Below, piece after piece: positions 53,231 through 60,766 of a DNA stretch of 64,000 bases; the first letter of the stretch is position 1, and each line of letters begins with the position of its first letter. Below the pieces are notes generated by a model, which was not told where the DNA came from, searched no databases, and worked only from the letters and a program-made list of their open reading frames with translations. The translations under genes were made by a program, and so were the position numbers. The stretch lies in contig NZ_LMEV01000019.1 in assembly GCF_001426505.1 (NCBI RefSeq), positions 92,639 through 156,638 of the forward strand, given 5' to 3'. The stretch comes from Variovorax sp. Root473. GTDB taxonomy: Bacteria > Pseudomonadota > Gammaproteobacteria > Burkholderiales > Burkholderiaceae_C.

Positions 53231-54307
53231 ATGGCTGCCTCCCGCCCTCGCCGCACATTGCCCGTGCGTGGGCTGGCGGGGCAGGGCAGCAGCCCTTCAC
53301 CTCCCGGCAACGGTGGCCGCAATGGCCATCAGGACGGCGGCGACGCGCCGCTGAGCGCAGACGCCCTTCCCGACGACTCCGCCGCAGATCCGTCGATCGC
53401 CTCCGCAGCCGCTGCGCCGCTTCACGGTGCCACCGCCGAAGTCATGGGCGGCGAGGGCGCCGACGCCCTGACCATCTACCTGCGCCAGGTCCGGCGCACC
53501 GAACTCTTCACTCCCGCCGAGGAATACGCCACCGCCTGCGCCGCGCGCGCCGGCGACTTCGCGGCGCGGCAATCGATGATCGAGCACAACCTGCGGCTCG
53601 TGGTCAACATCGCCAAGAACTACCTGGGGCGCGGCATGCCGCTGTCCGACCTCATCGAGGAAGGCAACCTCGGGCTGATGCATGCCATCACCAAGTTCGA
53701 GCCCGAACGCGGGTTCCGCTTCTCTACTTATGCGACCTGGTGGATTCGCCAATCGGTCGAGCGTGCCGCCATCACGCAGGCGCGGGCGATCCGCCTGCCG
53801 GTGCATGTCGTGCGGGAACTGCAGCAAGTCTTGAGGGCACGGCGCGTGCTCGAAGGCGACGCCGACTTCATGGCGAGGCGCCCCGACGGTGTGCGCGTCG
53901 AAGACATGGCCGCGCTGCTCGGTCGCGACGTGCAGGCGGTGACCGACCTGCTGGCGCTGGCCGAGGCGCCGCGTTCGCTCGACGCCGGCGACGCGCGTGG
54001 CGAAGAAGGCTTCACGCTGGCCGACACCGTGGCCTCCGACGACGAGCAGGGCAGCCCGACCGGCGTGACGCACACGCACGAGGTGGAGCGCCTGCTCGAT
54101 CGGTGGGTGCAGGCCCTCAACGCGCGGGAGCGCGAGGTGCTCGAGGGCCGTTACGGCCTGCACGACCGGGAGCCCGAAACGCTCGAGGTCCTGAGCGTGC
54201 GGCTCGGCCTGACACGCGAGCGCGTGCGGCAGATCCAGAACGAGGCGCTGGCCAAGATGCGCAAGCAGTTGGTGCGCTCTGGCGTGGGCCGCGACGCGCT
54301 GTTCTAG
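53231..54307 (+). CDS. rpoS: RNA polymerase sigma factor RpoS
   Basis: A 358-residue general stress sigma factor, four bases after nlpD. It has a ~75-residue variable N-terminus, then ADALTIYLRQVRRTELFTPAEEY (region 1.2), region 2 (LIEEGNLGLMHAITKFEPERGFRFSTYATWWIRQSVERA) and region 4 with the helix-turn-helix (LEVLSVRLGLTRERVRQIQNEAL). Its place after nlpD distinguishes it from other group 2 sigma factors. Confidence 0.96.
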   Translation: MAASRPRRTLPVRGLAGQGSSPSPPGNGGRNGHQDGGDAPLSADALPDDSAADPSIASAAAAPLHGATAEVMGGEGADALTIYLRQVRRTELFTPAEEYATACAARAGDFAARQSMIEHNLRLVVNIAKNYLGRGMPLSDLIEEGNLGLMHAITKFEPERGFRFSTYATWWIRQSVERAAITQARAIRLPVHVVRELQQVLRARRVLEGDADFMARRPDGVRVEDMAALLGRDVQAVTDLLALAEAPRSLDAGDARGEEGFTLADTVASDDEQGSPTGVTHTHEVERLLDRWVQALNAREREVLEGRYGLHDREPETLEVLSVRLGLTRERVRQIQNEALAKMRKQLVRSGVGRDALF

Positions 54308-54374
54308 CGGCGTGAAGAAAAGAAGGTAACCCGTTGCGGCCGGACCGCGCCGGCCACGCTGAGACAATCGGGGG

Positions 54375-55811
54375 ATGACGGAATCCATCGAAGAAAAGAA
54401 AGTCCCCGCGAGCCCCGCCGATGAATGGCTCCAGGTCGAGTCGCTCGACCTGGACGCGCAAGGCGTTTCGCACAAATCCGACGGCATGGTCGTGTTCATC
54501 GAAGGCGCGTTGCCCTTCGAGGAAGTGCAGTTCAATGTCCATCGCCGCAAGAACAACTGGGAGCAAGGCACGGTCACGCAGATCCGTCGCGAATCCTCGC
54601 AGCGCGTGCGCCCGGGTTGCCCGCACTTCGGCCTGCACACAGGCGCCTGCGGCGGCTGCAAGATGCAGCACCTCGATGCCGCCGCCCAGGTGGCGGTGAA
54701 GCAGCGGGCGCTGGAAGACAACCTCTGGCACCTGGGCAAGGTCAAGCCCGAGAACCTGCTGCGCCCGCTCGAGGGCCCGGCCTGGCACTACCGCTACCGG
54801 GCACGCCTGTCGGTACGCCACGTGGTCAAAAAGGGCACGGTGCTGATCGGCTTCCACGAGCGCAAGAGCCGCTACCTGGCCGACATGCAGGTCTGTCCCG
54901 TGCTGCCCAGGCAGGTCAGTGCCATGCTGATGCCGTTGCGTGCGCTGATCGGTTCCATGGATGCGCGCGACACCTGCCCGCAGATCGAGCTGGCCTGCGG
55001 CGACGCGCCGGGTTCGACCGCGCTGGGCACGATTGCCCTGGTGCTGCGCCACCTGGAGCCGCTGTCGAACGCCGACATCGGGCGGCTCAAGGCGTTCGCG
55101 GCCGAGAATGAAGGCGTCCAGTGGTGGCTGCAGTCCAAGGGTCCGGAGACGGTGAAGCTGCTGGAAGAGGGCGGCACGCCGCTGGCCTATCGCCTGCCCG
55201 AGTTCGGCGTGACGATGCCGTTCAAGCCCACCGATTTCACCCAGGTCAATCCGCACATCAACCGTGCGCTGGTCGGCAAGGCGCTGCGCCTGCTCGACGT
55301 GCAGCCCGAGGAACGCGTGATCGACTGGTTCTGCGGCCTGGGCAACTTCACGCTGCCGCTGGCCAGCCAAGCGCGCGAGGTGCTGGGCATCGAGGGCAGC
55401 GACACGCTGGTGAAGCGGGCGACAGACAACTTCAGGAAGAACCAGCCGGCAACGTCCGCGCGACGTGCGCTGTCGGAGACCCAGTTCGTGGCACGGAACC
55501 TGTTCGACATGACGCCCGAGATGCTGGTGGCCGACGGCAGCGCCGACAAGTGGCTGGTCGACCCGCCGCGCGAAGGCGCCTTCGCGCTGGCCAAGGCCAT
55601 GGCCGACCTGCACCAGCAGCCCGAACTGCGCACCGGTGGCTGGACGCCGCCCAAGCGCATCGTCTACGTGAGCTGCAATCCGTCGACGCTGGCGCGCGAC
55701 GCCGGCCTGCTGGTGCACCAGGCAGGCTACCGCTGCACCTTCGCGGGAGTGGTGAACATGTTCCCGCACACCGCGCACGTCGAGTCGATCGCGGTCTTCG
55801 AGCTGGAATGA
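54375..55811 (+). CDS. rlmD: 23S rRNA (uracil(1939)-C(5))-methyltransferase RlmD
   Basis: A 478-residue rRNA methyltransferase. The N-terminal TRAM-like part is followed by an iron-sulfur motif (CPHFGLHTGACGGCKMQ), then the SAM-binding DWFCGLGNFTLPLA near residue 318 and the catalytic Cys in SCNPSTLARD near residue 436. A strong terminator ends the unit at once. Position after rpoS is usual in Comamonadaceae. Confidence 0.95.
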   Translation: MTESIEEKKVPASPADEWLQVESLDLDAQGVSHKSDGMVVFIEGALPFEEVQFNVHRRKNNWEQGTVTQIRRESSQRVRPGCPHFGLHTGACGGCKMQHLDAAAQVAVKQRALEDNLWHLGKVKPENLLRPLEGPAWHYRYRARLSVRHVVKKGTVLIGFHERKSRYLADMQVCPVLPRQVSAMLMPLRALIGSMDARDTCPQIELACGDAPGSTALGTIALVLRHLEPLSNADIGRLKAFAAENEGVQWWLQSKGPETVKLLEEGGTPLAYRLPEFGVTMPFKPTDFTQVNPHINRALVGKALRLLDVQPEERVIDWFCGLGNFTLPLASQAREVLGIEGSDTLVKRATDNFRKNQPATSARRALSETQFVARNLFDMTPEMLVADGSADKWLVDPPREGAFALAKAMADLHQQPELRTGGWTPPKRIVYVSCNPSTLARDAGLLVHQAGYRCTFAGVVNMFPHTAHVESIAVFELE

Positions 55812-55836
55812 AAAAAGGCCCCGCGGGGCCTTTTTT
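55811..55836. terminator. Bidirectional terminator between rlmD and the BI-1 gene
   Basis: AAAAAA-GGCCCC-GC-GGGGCC-TTTTTT: a 6-bp GC stem with flanking A and T runs, serving both converging genes. It begins directly at the rlmD stop. Confidence 0.9.
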
Positions 55837-55859
55837 CTTGGAGGGCAACAGCGCGCTGA

Positions 55860-56561
55860 TCAGTCGCGCTCGCCGCCGAAGATGCCCAGCAGGGCCAGCA
55901 AGCTCTGGAACACGTTGAACATGTCCAGGTACAGGGCCAGCGTGGCGCTGATGTAATTGGTTTCGCCGCCGTCCATGATCTGCTTCAGGTCATAGAGCAT
56001 GTAGGCCGAGAAGATGCCGATGGCGGCCACCGAGATCACCAGCATGCCGGTGCTCGAGCCCACGAAGACGTTGATGACCGCGCCGAGCATCAGCACCAGC
56101 GCGCCGACGAACAGGAACTTGCCCATGCCCGACAGGTCGCGCTTGATGACCGTGGCCAGCGAGGCCATCACGAAGAACACGCCGGCGGTGCCGCCGAAGG
56201 CCGTCATGATCAGTTCGGGGCCGTTCTTGAAGCCCAGTACCATCGCCAGCAGGCGCGACAGCATCAGGCCCATGAAGAAAGTGAAGCCCAGCAGCACGGG
56301 TACGCCGGCGGCCGAGTTCTTGGTCTTTTCGATGGCGAACATGAAGCCGAAGGCGCCGCCGAGGAAAACCATCAGGCCGAGTCCGCCGGTGAGCGAGCGG
56401 GTGATGCCGGTGCTCACGCCGATCCAGGCGCCCAGCACGGTGGGCAGCAGGCTCAGCGCCAGCAGCCAATAGGTGTTGCGCAGCACACGCTGGCGCTCGG
56501 CCTGCGGCAGCGTCTGGCCGTAGCCGGTGGAGGTGTCGAGAGTGGTCACACGGTCGTTCAT
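55860..56561 (-). CDS. Bax inhibitor-1/YccA family membrane protein
   Basis: A 233-residue protein with seven membrane helices and the BI-1 features GLGLMVFLGGAFGFMFAIE, and the C-terminal Asp-containing MLYDLKQIMDGGETNYISATLALYLDMFNVFQ. Bacterial members act as pH-sensitive calcium leak channels or interact with FtsH (YccA). The start at 56561 has AGGAG upstream; a start 12 codons earlier is possible. Confidence 0.93.
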   Translation of the reverse strand: MNDRVTTLDTSTGYGQTLPQAERQRVLRNTYWLLALSLLPTVLGAWIGVSTGITRSLTGGLGLMVFLGGAFGFMFAIEKTKNSAAGVPVLLGFTFFMGLMLSRLLAMVLGFKNGPELIMTAFGGTAGVFFVMASLATVIKRDLSGMGKFLFVGALVLMLGAVINVFVGSSTGMLVISVAAIGIFSAYMLYDLKQIMDGGETNYISATLALYLDMFNVFQSLLALLGIFGGERD

Positions 56562-56732
56562 GGCCGAAGCTCCTGAGGTTGGTGCATGCAATGACACGCA
56601 GTTGGGCGCATTCTAGGGGGCTGCAAGAGGGGGCCTTGCAAAGACCGTATGCCGGTTGTTCTTAAGCCCCCGCGGGACGCTGCGGCGCCCCGCCGTTATG
56701 CTGTCGGGTTTCGACGCAACCTGAGCTTATCC

Positions 56733-57140
56733 ATGAAGACCAAATCATTCCTCGAACTCGCCGACGTCAAGGCCATTGCCGCTGCGGCGGAAGCCGAGGC
56801 CCTGAAGAACAACTGGGCCGTGACCATCGCCATCTCCGACGACGCCGGCAACCTGCTCTGGCTGCAGCGCCTGGACGGGGCCGCCGCGCTGTCCTCGCAC
56901 ATCGCTCCCGCCAAAGCGCACACCGCCGCCATGGGCCGTCGCGAGAGCAAGGTCTATGAAGACATCATCAACGGCGGCCGCACCGCGTTCCTGACGGCGC
57001 CCCTGGTGGAAGGCCTGCTCGAAGGCGGCGTGCCGATCGTCAAGGACGGCCACGTCATCGGCGCCGTGGGCGTGAGCGGCGTGAAGTCGAACGAAGACGC
57101 GCAGATTGCCAAGGCCGGCATCGCCGCGCTCGGCCTGTAA
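56733..57140 (+). CDS. GlcG/HbpS family heme-binding-type protein
   Basis: A 135-residue protein of the GlcG/HbpS fold (ALKNNWAVTIAISDDAGNLLWLQRLDGA, GGVPIVKDGHVIGAVGVSG). Streptomyces HbpS binds heme and senses iron; GlcG function is unknown. There is no signal peptide. The start at 56733 is the clear family start. It converges with hemP, which makes a heme link tempting but not shown. A terminator follows. Confidence 0.9.
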   Translation: MKTKSFLELADVKAIAAAAEAEALKNNWAVTIAISDDAGNLLWLQRLDGAAALSSHIAPAKAHTAAMGRRESKVYEDIINGGRTAFLTAPLVEGLLEGGVPIVKDGHVIGAVGVSGVKSNEDAQIAKAGIAALGL

Positions 57141-57162
57141 GCCTTTTCGCTCCGCCCAAAGC

Positions 57163-57196
57163 AAAACGCCGACCTGATGGTCGGCGTTTTCTTTTT
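57163..57196 (+). terminator. Terminator after the GlcG/HbpS gene
   Basis: AAAACGCCGACC (57163-57174), loop TGAT, GGTCGGCGTTTT (57179-57190), continuing into CTTTTT. Confidence 0.93.
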
Positions 57197-57248
57197 CGGG
57201 GCTTCAGCGTGAAAAAAAGCTTGGCTAGTCGGCGAACCGTTGGCTAGC

Positions 57249-57285
57249 AAAAAACGACCCTTCGGAGATGAATCTCCTCGAGTCG
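57249..57285 (-). terminator. Terminator after hemP
   Basis: On the minus strand CGAC...GGAGAT-TC-ATCTCC...GTCG (57255-57285) followed by six Ts (57249-57254). Confidence 0.75.
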
Positions 57286-57324
57286 CCCCACGATGAAACT
57301 TGCGCGAGGGGCGGGCTGAACGAC

Positions 57325-57537
57325 CTACTTGGTCAGGATCAGCTTGCCGAGTTTGGTGGCCTGGAGCCGGTAGAGCGAGCCGTTGTGCATGATGCCCACG
57401 GTCTTGCTTCCCTTCAGGAGCTCCGTGCTTTCGACCATCGGCGCCGGACGCGCAGCCTGGATCGACACATGACCGCCACCCGATTGATCGAGCGAAGGGT
57501 GGTTCAGGACGGAAAAGGCATTCGGGGTGGCTGGCAT
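57325..57537 (-). CDS. hemP: Hemin uptake protein HemP
   Basis: A 70-residue protein whose last 37 residues are the HemP domain (VESTELLKGSKTVGIMHNGSLYRL ... KLGKLILTK). In Burkholderia, HemP/HmuP binds DNA and is needed for expression of the heme receptor. No heme transporter genes are next to it in the window. It has its own Fur-box-like site upstream and lies at the end of the iron block. Confidence 0.92.
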   Translation of the reverse strand: MPATPNAFSVLNHPSLDQSGGGHVSIQAARPAPMVESTELLKGSKTVGIMHNGSLYRLQATKLGKLILTK

Positions 57538-57569
57538 CTGGAGTTCCTACATGGAAGCGATGAGTGAAT

Positions 57570-57588
57570 GATAATGATTCTCAATATA
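57570..57588. promoter_or_regulatory. Fur box upstream of hemP
   Basis: GATAATGATTCTCAATATA agrees with the 19-bp Fur consensus at 15 of 19 positions. It lies 33 bases before the hemP start. Confidence 0.8.
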
Positions 57589-57640
57589 AAGTCAATCGTC
57601 GCGATCAACTTTTTTTCGATCCGTCATTCACCCGTTCAGA

Positions 57641-58054
57641 TCACTTCGTGTCGGGCTCGGTGATGAAGCCGATCTTGCGCACGCCGGCTTCGCGCGCTTC
57701 GGCCATGGCCTTGGCCACGCGCTCGTAGCGCACGGCCTTGTCGCCGCGGATGTGCAGTTCGGGCTGCGGCTCCTTGGCGGCTTCGGCGGCCAGTCGGTTC
57801 GGCAGTTGGCTGTCGTCGATCTTCTCTTCGTTCCAGTAATAAGAGCCGTCGGCCGTGACGCTGAACAGGATGTTCTGCGGCTTGGGCTGCTCGGGCTCGC
57901 TGCTGGCGCGGGGCAGGTCGATGTTGACCGCGTGCTTCATGACCGGCACGGTGATGATGAAGATGATCAGGAGCACCAGCATGACGTCGACCAGCGGCGT
58001 CATGTTGATCTCGTTCATCACCTCATCGGGTTCGTCTTGCGTTCCGAAAGCCAT
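57641..58054 (-). CDS. exbD: Biopolymer transport protein ExbD
   Basis: A 137-residue protein with one N-terminal membrane helix (TPLVDVMLVLLIIFIITVPVM) that carries the essential Asp of the proton channel, then a periplasmic domain (ADGSYYWNEEKI, HIRGDKAVRYERVAKAM). It forms the motor with ExbB that energises TonB. Eight bases separate it from exbB. Confidence 0.95.
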   Translation of the reverse strand: MAFGTQDEPDEVMNEINMTPLVDVMLVLLIIFIITVPVMKHAVNIDLPRASSEPEQPKPQNILFSVTADGSYYWNEEKIDDSQLPNRLAAEAAKEPQPELHIRGDKAVRYERVAKAMAEAREAGVRKIGFITEPDTK

Positions 58055-58062
58055 GATGCTGC

Positions 58063-58779
58063 TCAGCCCTTCTTGAGGGGAACCACGATCGCGTCATTGC
58101 CGCCGCTTTGCACGCGGGCGCCAGTCACGAAGTAGGCGTGCAGGTCGTGGGCGAAGCTGTTGAGCTTGGTCAGCACGAACTTGTTGCCGCGCACCAGGGC
58201 GTTGTAGCCCAGCACGGCGGGGATGGCGACCGCCAGGCCCAGGGCCGTCATGATGAGCGCTTCGCCGATGGGGCCGGCCACCTTGTCGATGGTCGCCTGG
58301 CCGGCCGAGCCGATGCTCATCAGGGCGTGGTAGATGCCCCAGACCGTGCCGAACAGGCCAATGAACGGTGCCGTCGAACCCACCGAAGCCAGGATGGCGA
58401 GACCGGTCTGCAGGCGCGCCGTGAAGGCGTCGATGCCGTTGCGCAGCGCGCGCGTGATCCAGTCGCTCACGTCGAGCGCGTCATGCAGGTGCGCCTTGGT
58501 ATTGCGGTGGTGGGCGGCGGCTTCGCGGCCTTCAAGCGCCAGGGCCCGGAACGGGTTGCTGTCGTCGGTGCCCAGCTTGTTCAGGGCGGTGGCGAAGTCC
58601 TCGCTGTGCCAGAAGTCCTGCGAGTTCTTGGCCAGGCGCTTGTATTTGATGACGTCGAGCGCCTTCACGATGATGACGATCCACGATGCGAGGGACATGC
58701 CGATCAACAGAACCGCGACAGCCTTGGTGACGAAGTCGCCCTGATTCCAGACGTTCATCAAGCCAAATTGGGAATCCAT
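58063..58779 (-). CDS. exbB: Biopolymer transport protein ExbB
   Basis: A 238-residue MotA/TolQ/ExbB-type proton channel with three membrane helices. It has AVLLIGMSLASWIVIIVKAL, then LASVGSTAPFIGLFGTVWGIYHALM, and EALIMTALGLAVAIPAVLGYN. It is between tonB and exbD in one operon. Confidence 0.95.
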   Translation of the reverse strand: MDSQFGLMNVWNQGDFVTKAVAVLLIGMSLASWIVIIVKALDVIKYKRLAKNSQDFWHSEDFATALNKLGTDDSNPFRALALEGREAAAHHRNTKAHLHDALDVSDWITRALRNGIDAFTARLQTGLAILASVGSTAPFIGLFGTVWGIYHALMSIGSAGQATIDKVAGPIGEALIMTALGLAVAIPAVLGYNALVRGNKFVLTKLNSFAHDLHAYFVTGARVQSGGNDAIVVPLKKG

Positions 58780-58801
58780 ACGAAGTTGCTCCAGAGAAAA
58801 A

Positions 58802-59488
58802 TTAGTTCAGGACGTAGTTGACGGGGGCGTCGTAAGACATGGCCTGCACCACGCCATTGACCTTGCCGGGCACGAACCGGCATTTCATGATGTATTCCAC
58901 GGCGGCCTCGTCGAGGCGGTCGAAGCCGCTGGATTTCTTGACTTCGGCGCTCTTGGGCAGGCCGTCAGCGCCCACGAGCACGCGCACGATCACCTTGCCC
59001 TGCTCGCCGAGCCGCTTGCTCATGGCGGGGTAGACCGCCTTGGGGTTCTGCAAATAGTCGGCGTTGCTCGACGGCATCTGCACGGCGGGCGGCGCCGGAG
59101 GTGCCGGCGGCGGTGCGGGGGGGGCTGGAGGCGCGGGCGGTGCTGGCGGCGCGGCCGGCGGCGGCGGCTCCGTGGTCCCGACGGGCGCAGCCGGCGCAGG
59201 CGTCGGCTTGGGCTCGCGAATGGCCTGCGGTCGTGGGGGCGGCGGCGCCTTTTTCACCTTGGGTTGCGGCGGTGGAGGTGGCGGGGGCGGTGGATCGGCC
59301 TTGGGTTGCGGCGGTTCGACGAACTGGCTCAGGATCTCGACGGGAATCACCACCTCGGCGGCCCGGCGCAGCAGGCCGCTTTGCAGCGCCCACAGCGCGG
59401 CGCCGTGAAACAGGATCACGCCGCCGGCAATGACGACAGTGCGCGACAGGCCAAGAAAGGAGGGAGGGGGGGCAAAGCGGTCAGACAC
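58802..59488 (-). CDS. tonB: Energy transducer TonB
   Basis: A 228-residue (from GTG 59488) envelope-spanning protein. An N-terminal membrane helix (VVIAGGVILFHGAALWAL) is followed by a long Pro-rich spacer with proline runs and Pro-Ala-Pro repeats, then the C-terminal receptor-contact domain (QNPKAVYPAMSKRLGEQGKVIVRVLVG ... YIMKCRFVPGKVNG). The start is uncertain: GTG at 59488 (VSDRFAPPP) or GTG at 59512. The order tonB-exbB-exbD is typical of betaproteobacteria. Confidence 0.93.
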   Translation of the reverse strand: MSDRFAPPPSFLGLSRTVVIAGGVILFHGAALWALQSGLLRRAAEVVIPVEILSQFVEPPQPKADPPPPPPPPPQPKVKKAPPPPRPQAIREPKPTPAPAAPVGTTEPPPPAAPPAPPAPPAPPAPPPAPPAPPAVQMPSSNADYLQNPKAVYPAMSKRLGEQGKVIVRVLVGADGLPKSAEVKKSSGFDRLDEAAVEYIMKCRFVPGKVNGVVQAMSYDAPVNYVLN

Positions 59489-59554
59489 GATCAACCATTC
59501 GAATGCGGGCACTACAAATCGTGCCCCGATTGCAGCAAAACCGCTACAGAGACG

Positions 59555-59629
59555 CTACTTGCGAAAAATCCACCAGGCAGAGCCGGCGACGAGGATCAGG
59601 CTGCCGCCGAGAGCCGAGACGAGTTCCAT
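59555..59629 (-). CDS. Candidate 24-residue single-pass membrane protein
   Basis: ATG at 59629 reads 24 codons to a TAG at 59555: an acidic start (MELVS), a hydrophobic helix of about 17 residues ending in two Trp, and a basic end (FRK). AAGGA lies nine bases before the ATG. It overlaps the 3' end of bfd in a different frame and lies before tonB. Charge and layout suggest a small inner-membrane protein with the basic tail inside. No known family is recognised. Confidence 0.45.
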   Translation of the reverse strand: MELVSALGGSLILVAGSAWWIFRK

Positions 59630-59868
59630 GCTTTGCTTTCCTTGATGGAGTTGGCAAGCTGGATCGCTCTCGGCGCCGATTCGCAGTTGAGTGCGGCCAC
59701 CGGATGAGAGACGCTGCACTGCGCCACGATGTCGCGGGCACAACCTTCACACTGGCCACACTGGGTGGCCACGCCGAGTTCGAACTGGACTTCGTCGAAA
59801 GTCATGCCCGCGCGCACATGACGTGCGATTTCACGGTCAGAGACTCGGCGGCAGACGCAAACGATCAT
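59596..59868 (-). CDS. bfd: Bacterioferritin-associated ferredoxin (Bfd-type [2Fe-2S] protein)
   Basis: A 90-residue protein with the Bfd cluster ligands CVC (near the start) and CGQCEGC (~residues 37-43) in the order C-x-C...C-x2-C. Bfd helps release iron from bacterioferritin under iron starvation. The C-terminal ~30 residues beyond the domain are less conserved. It is the first gene of a probable bfd-tonB-exbB-exbD unit with a Fur-like site upstream. Confidence 0.9.
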   Translation of the reverse strand: MIVCVCRRVSDREIARHVRAGMTFDEVQFELGVATQCGQCEGCARDIVAQCSVSHPVAALNCESAPRAIQLANSIKESKAWNSSRLSAAA

Positions 59869-59915
59869 GGCGGTGAAAGCGGCAGTTGGCTGGCTGTTGG
59901 ATGTGACTCATTATA

Positions 59916-59934
59916 AATAAGAATCCATCGCATT
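59916..59934. promoter_or_regulatory. Weak Fur-box-like site upstream of bfd
   Basis: On the minus strand AATGCGATGGATTCTTATT lies 48 bases before bfd. It has the half-site order of a Fur box, but matches the classic consensus poorly (about 10 of 19). Context supports iron control more than the sequence does. Confidence 0.4.
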
Positions 59935-59979
59935 TGCAATCACTATGACTGACATGCCGCCGGATTTTGCAAGCCGGTG

Positions 59980-60660
59980 TTACACCTCGGCCCAGAGGCG
60001 CAGCAGGTTGTGGTAGTGGCCGGTGAGCGCCACGGTTTCCTCGCATTCGCCCAGGCGGGCGCGCAGTTTCTGGATCGTCTGGTCGAGTTCGAACAGCATC
60101 CCGCGCTGCGCGTCGCTGCGCACCATGCTCTGGAGCCAGAAGAACGAGCACACCCGCGCCCCGCGCGTGACCGGGTGCACGCGGTGCAGGCTGCTCGCCG
60201 GATACAGGATCAGGTCGCCGGCCGGCAACTTCACTTCGTGCGAGCCGTAGGTGTCGATCACTTCCAGCTCGCCGCCGTCGTAATCTTCCGGAGCGCTCAG
60301 GAAGAGGGTGCACGACAGGTCGGTGCGCAGCTGCTGACTGCTGCCCGGCACCGCGCGCACCGAGCCGTCGACGTGCACGCCGTAGTGCTCGCCGCCCTCG
60401 TAGCGGTTGAACAGCGGTGGCACGAAACGCGCGGGCAGCGCCGCCGAAAAGAACAACGCGTGGCGCGAGAGCGCCGCCAGGATGGTCGCGCCGAGTTCGC
60501 GCGACACGGGCGAAGACTCCGGCAACTGGCGGTTGCGCTTCACCTGCGCGCCCTGGTCGCCCACGGTTTCGCGGCCGTCGACCCATTGCGTGGCATCGAG
60601 CGCGGCGCGCATCTCGCGCACCTGGTCCGGGCTCAGCACGTCGGGCACATGCAGCATCAT
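59980..60660 (-). CDS. piuC: Fe(II)/2-oxoglutarate-dependent dioxygenase, PKHD-type (PiuC/YbiX)
   Basis: A 226-residue dioxygenase with the iron triad His-x-Asp in HYGVHVDGS (around residue 96) and His in SSLHRVHPV (~156), then an Arg for 2-oxoglutarate (GARVCSFFW). The family is regularly next to iron-siderophore receptors (fiu-ybiX, piuA-piuC). Here it follows the TonB-dependent receptor gene, across a terminator. Substrate unknown. Confidence 0.93.
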   Translation of the reverse strand: MMLHVPDVLSPDQVREMRAALDATQWVDGRETVGDQGAQVKRNRQLPESSPVSRELGATILAALSRHALFFSAALPARFVPPLFNRYEGGEHYGVHVDGSVRAVPGSSQQLRTDLSCTLFLSAPEDYDGGELEVIDTYGSHEVKLPAGDLILYPASSLHRVHPVTRGARVCSFFWLQSMVRSDAQRGMLFELDQTIQKLRARLGECEETVALTGHYHNLLRLWAEV

Positions 60661-60678
60661 TTCGGTGAACTCCACAAG

Positions 60679-60705
60679 AAAAAAGCCCCGGCGCGGGCCA
60701 GGGCT
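60679..60705 (-). terminator. Terminator after the TonB-dependent receptor gene
   Basis: On the minus strand AGCCC-TGGC...GCC-GGGGCT pairs imperfectly, followed by six Ts (60679-60684). It would limit read-through into piuC. Confidence 0.7.
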
Positions 60706-60766
60706 CGAGTGTCGCACTGCGTCGGCCGCAGGGGCCGGCACAGAGGCGACGCAGCTGTCGTCGGGA

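Noticed and set aside
59064..59408. Gly-rich plus-strand ORF opposite tonB
   Set aside because: It is the complement of the Pro-rich TonB spacer (Pro codons give Gly codons on the other strand).
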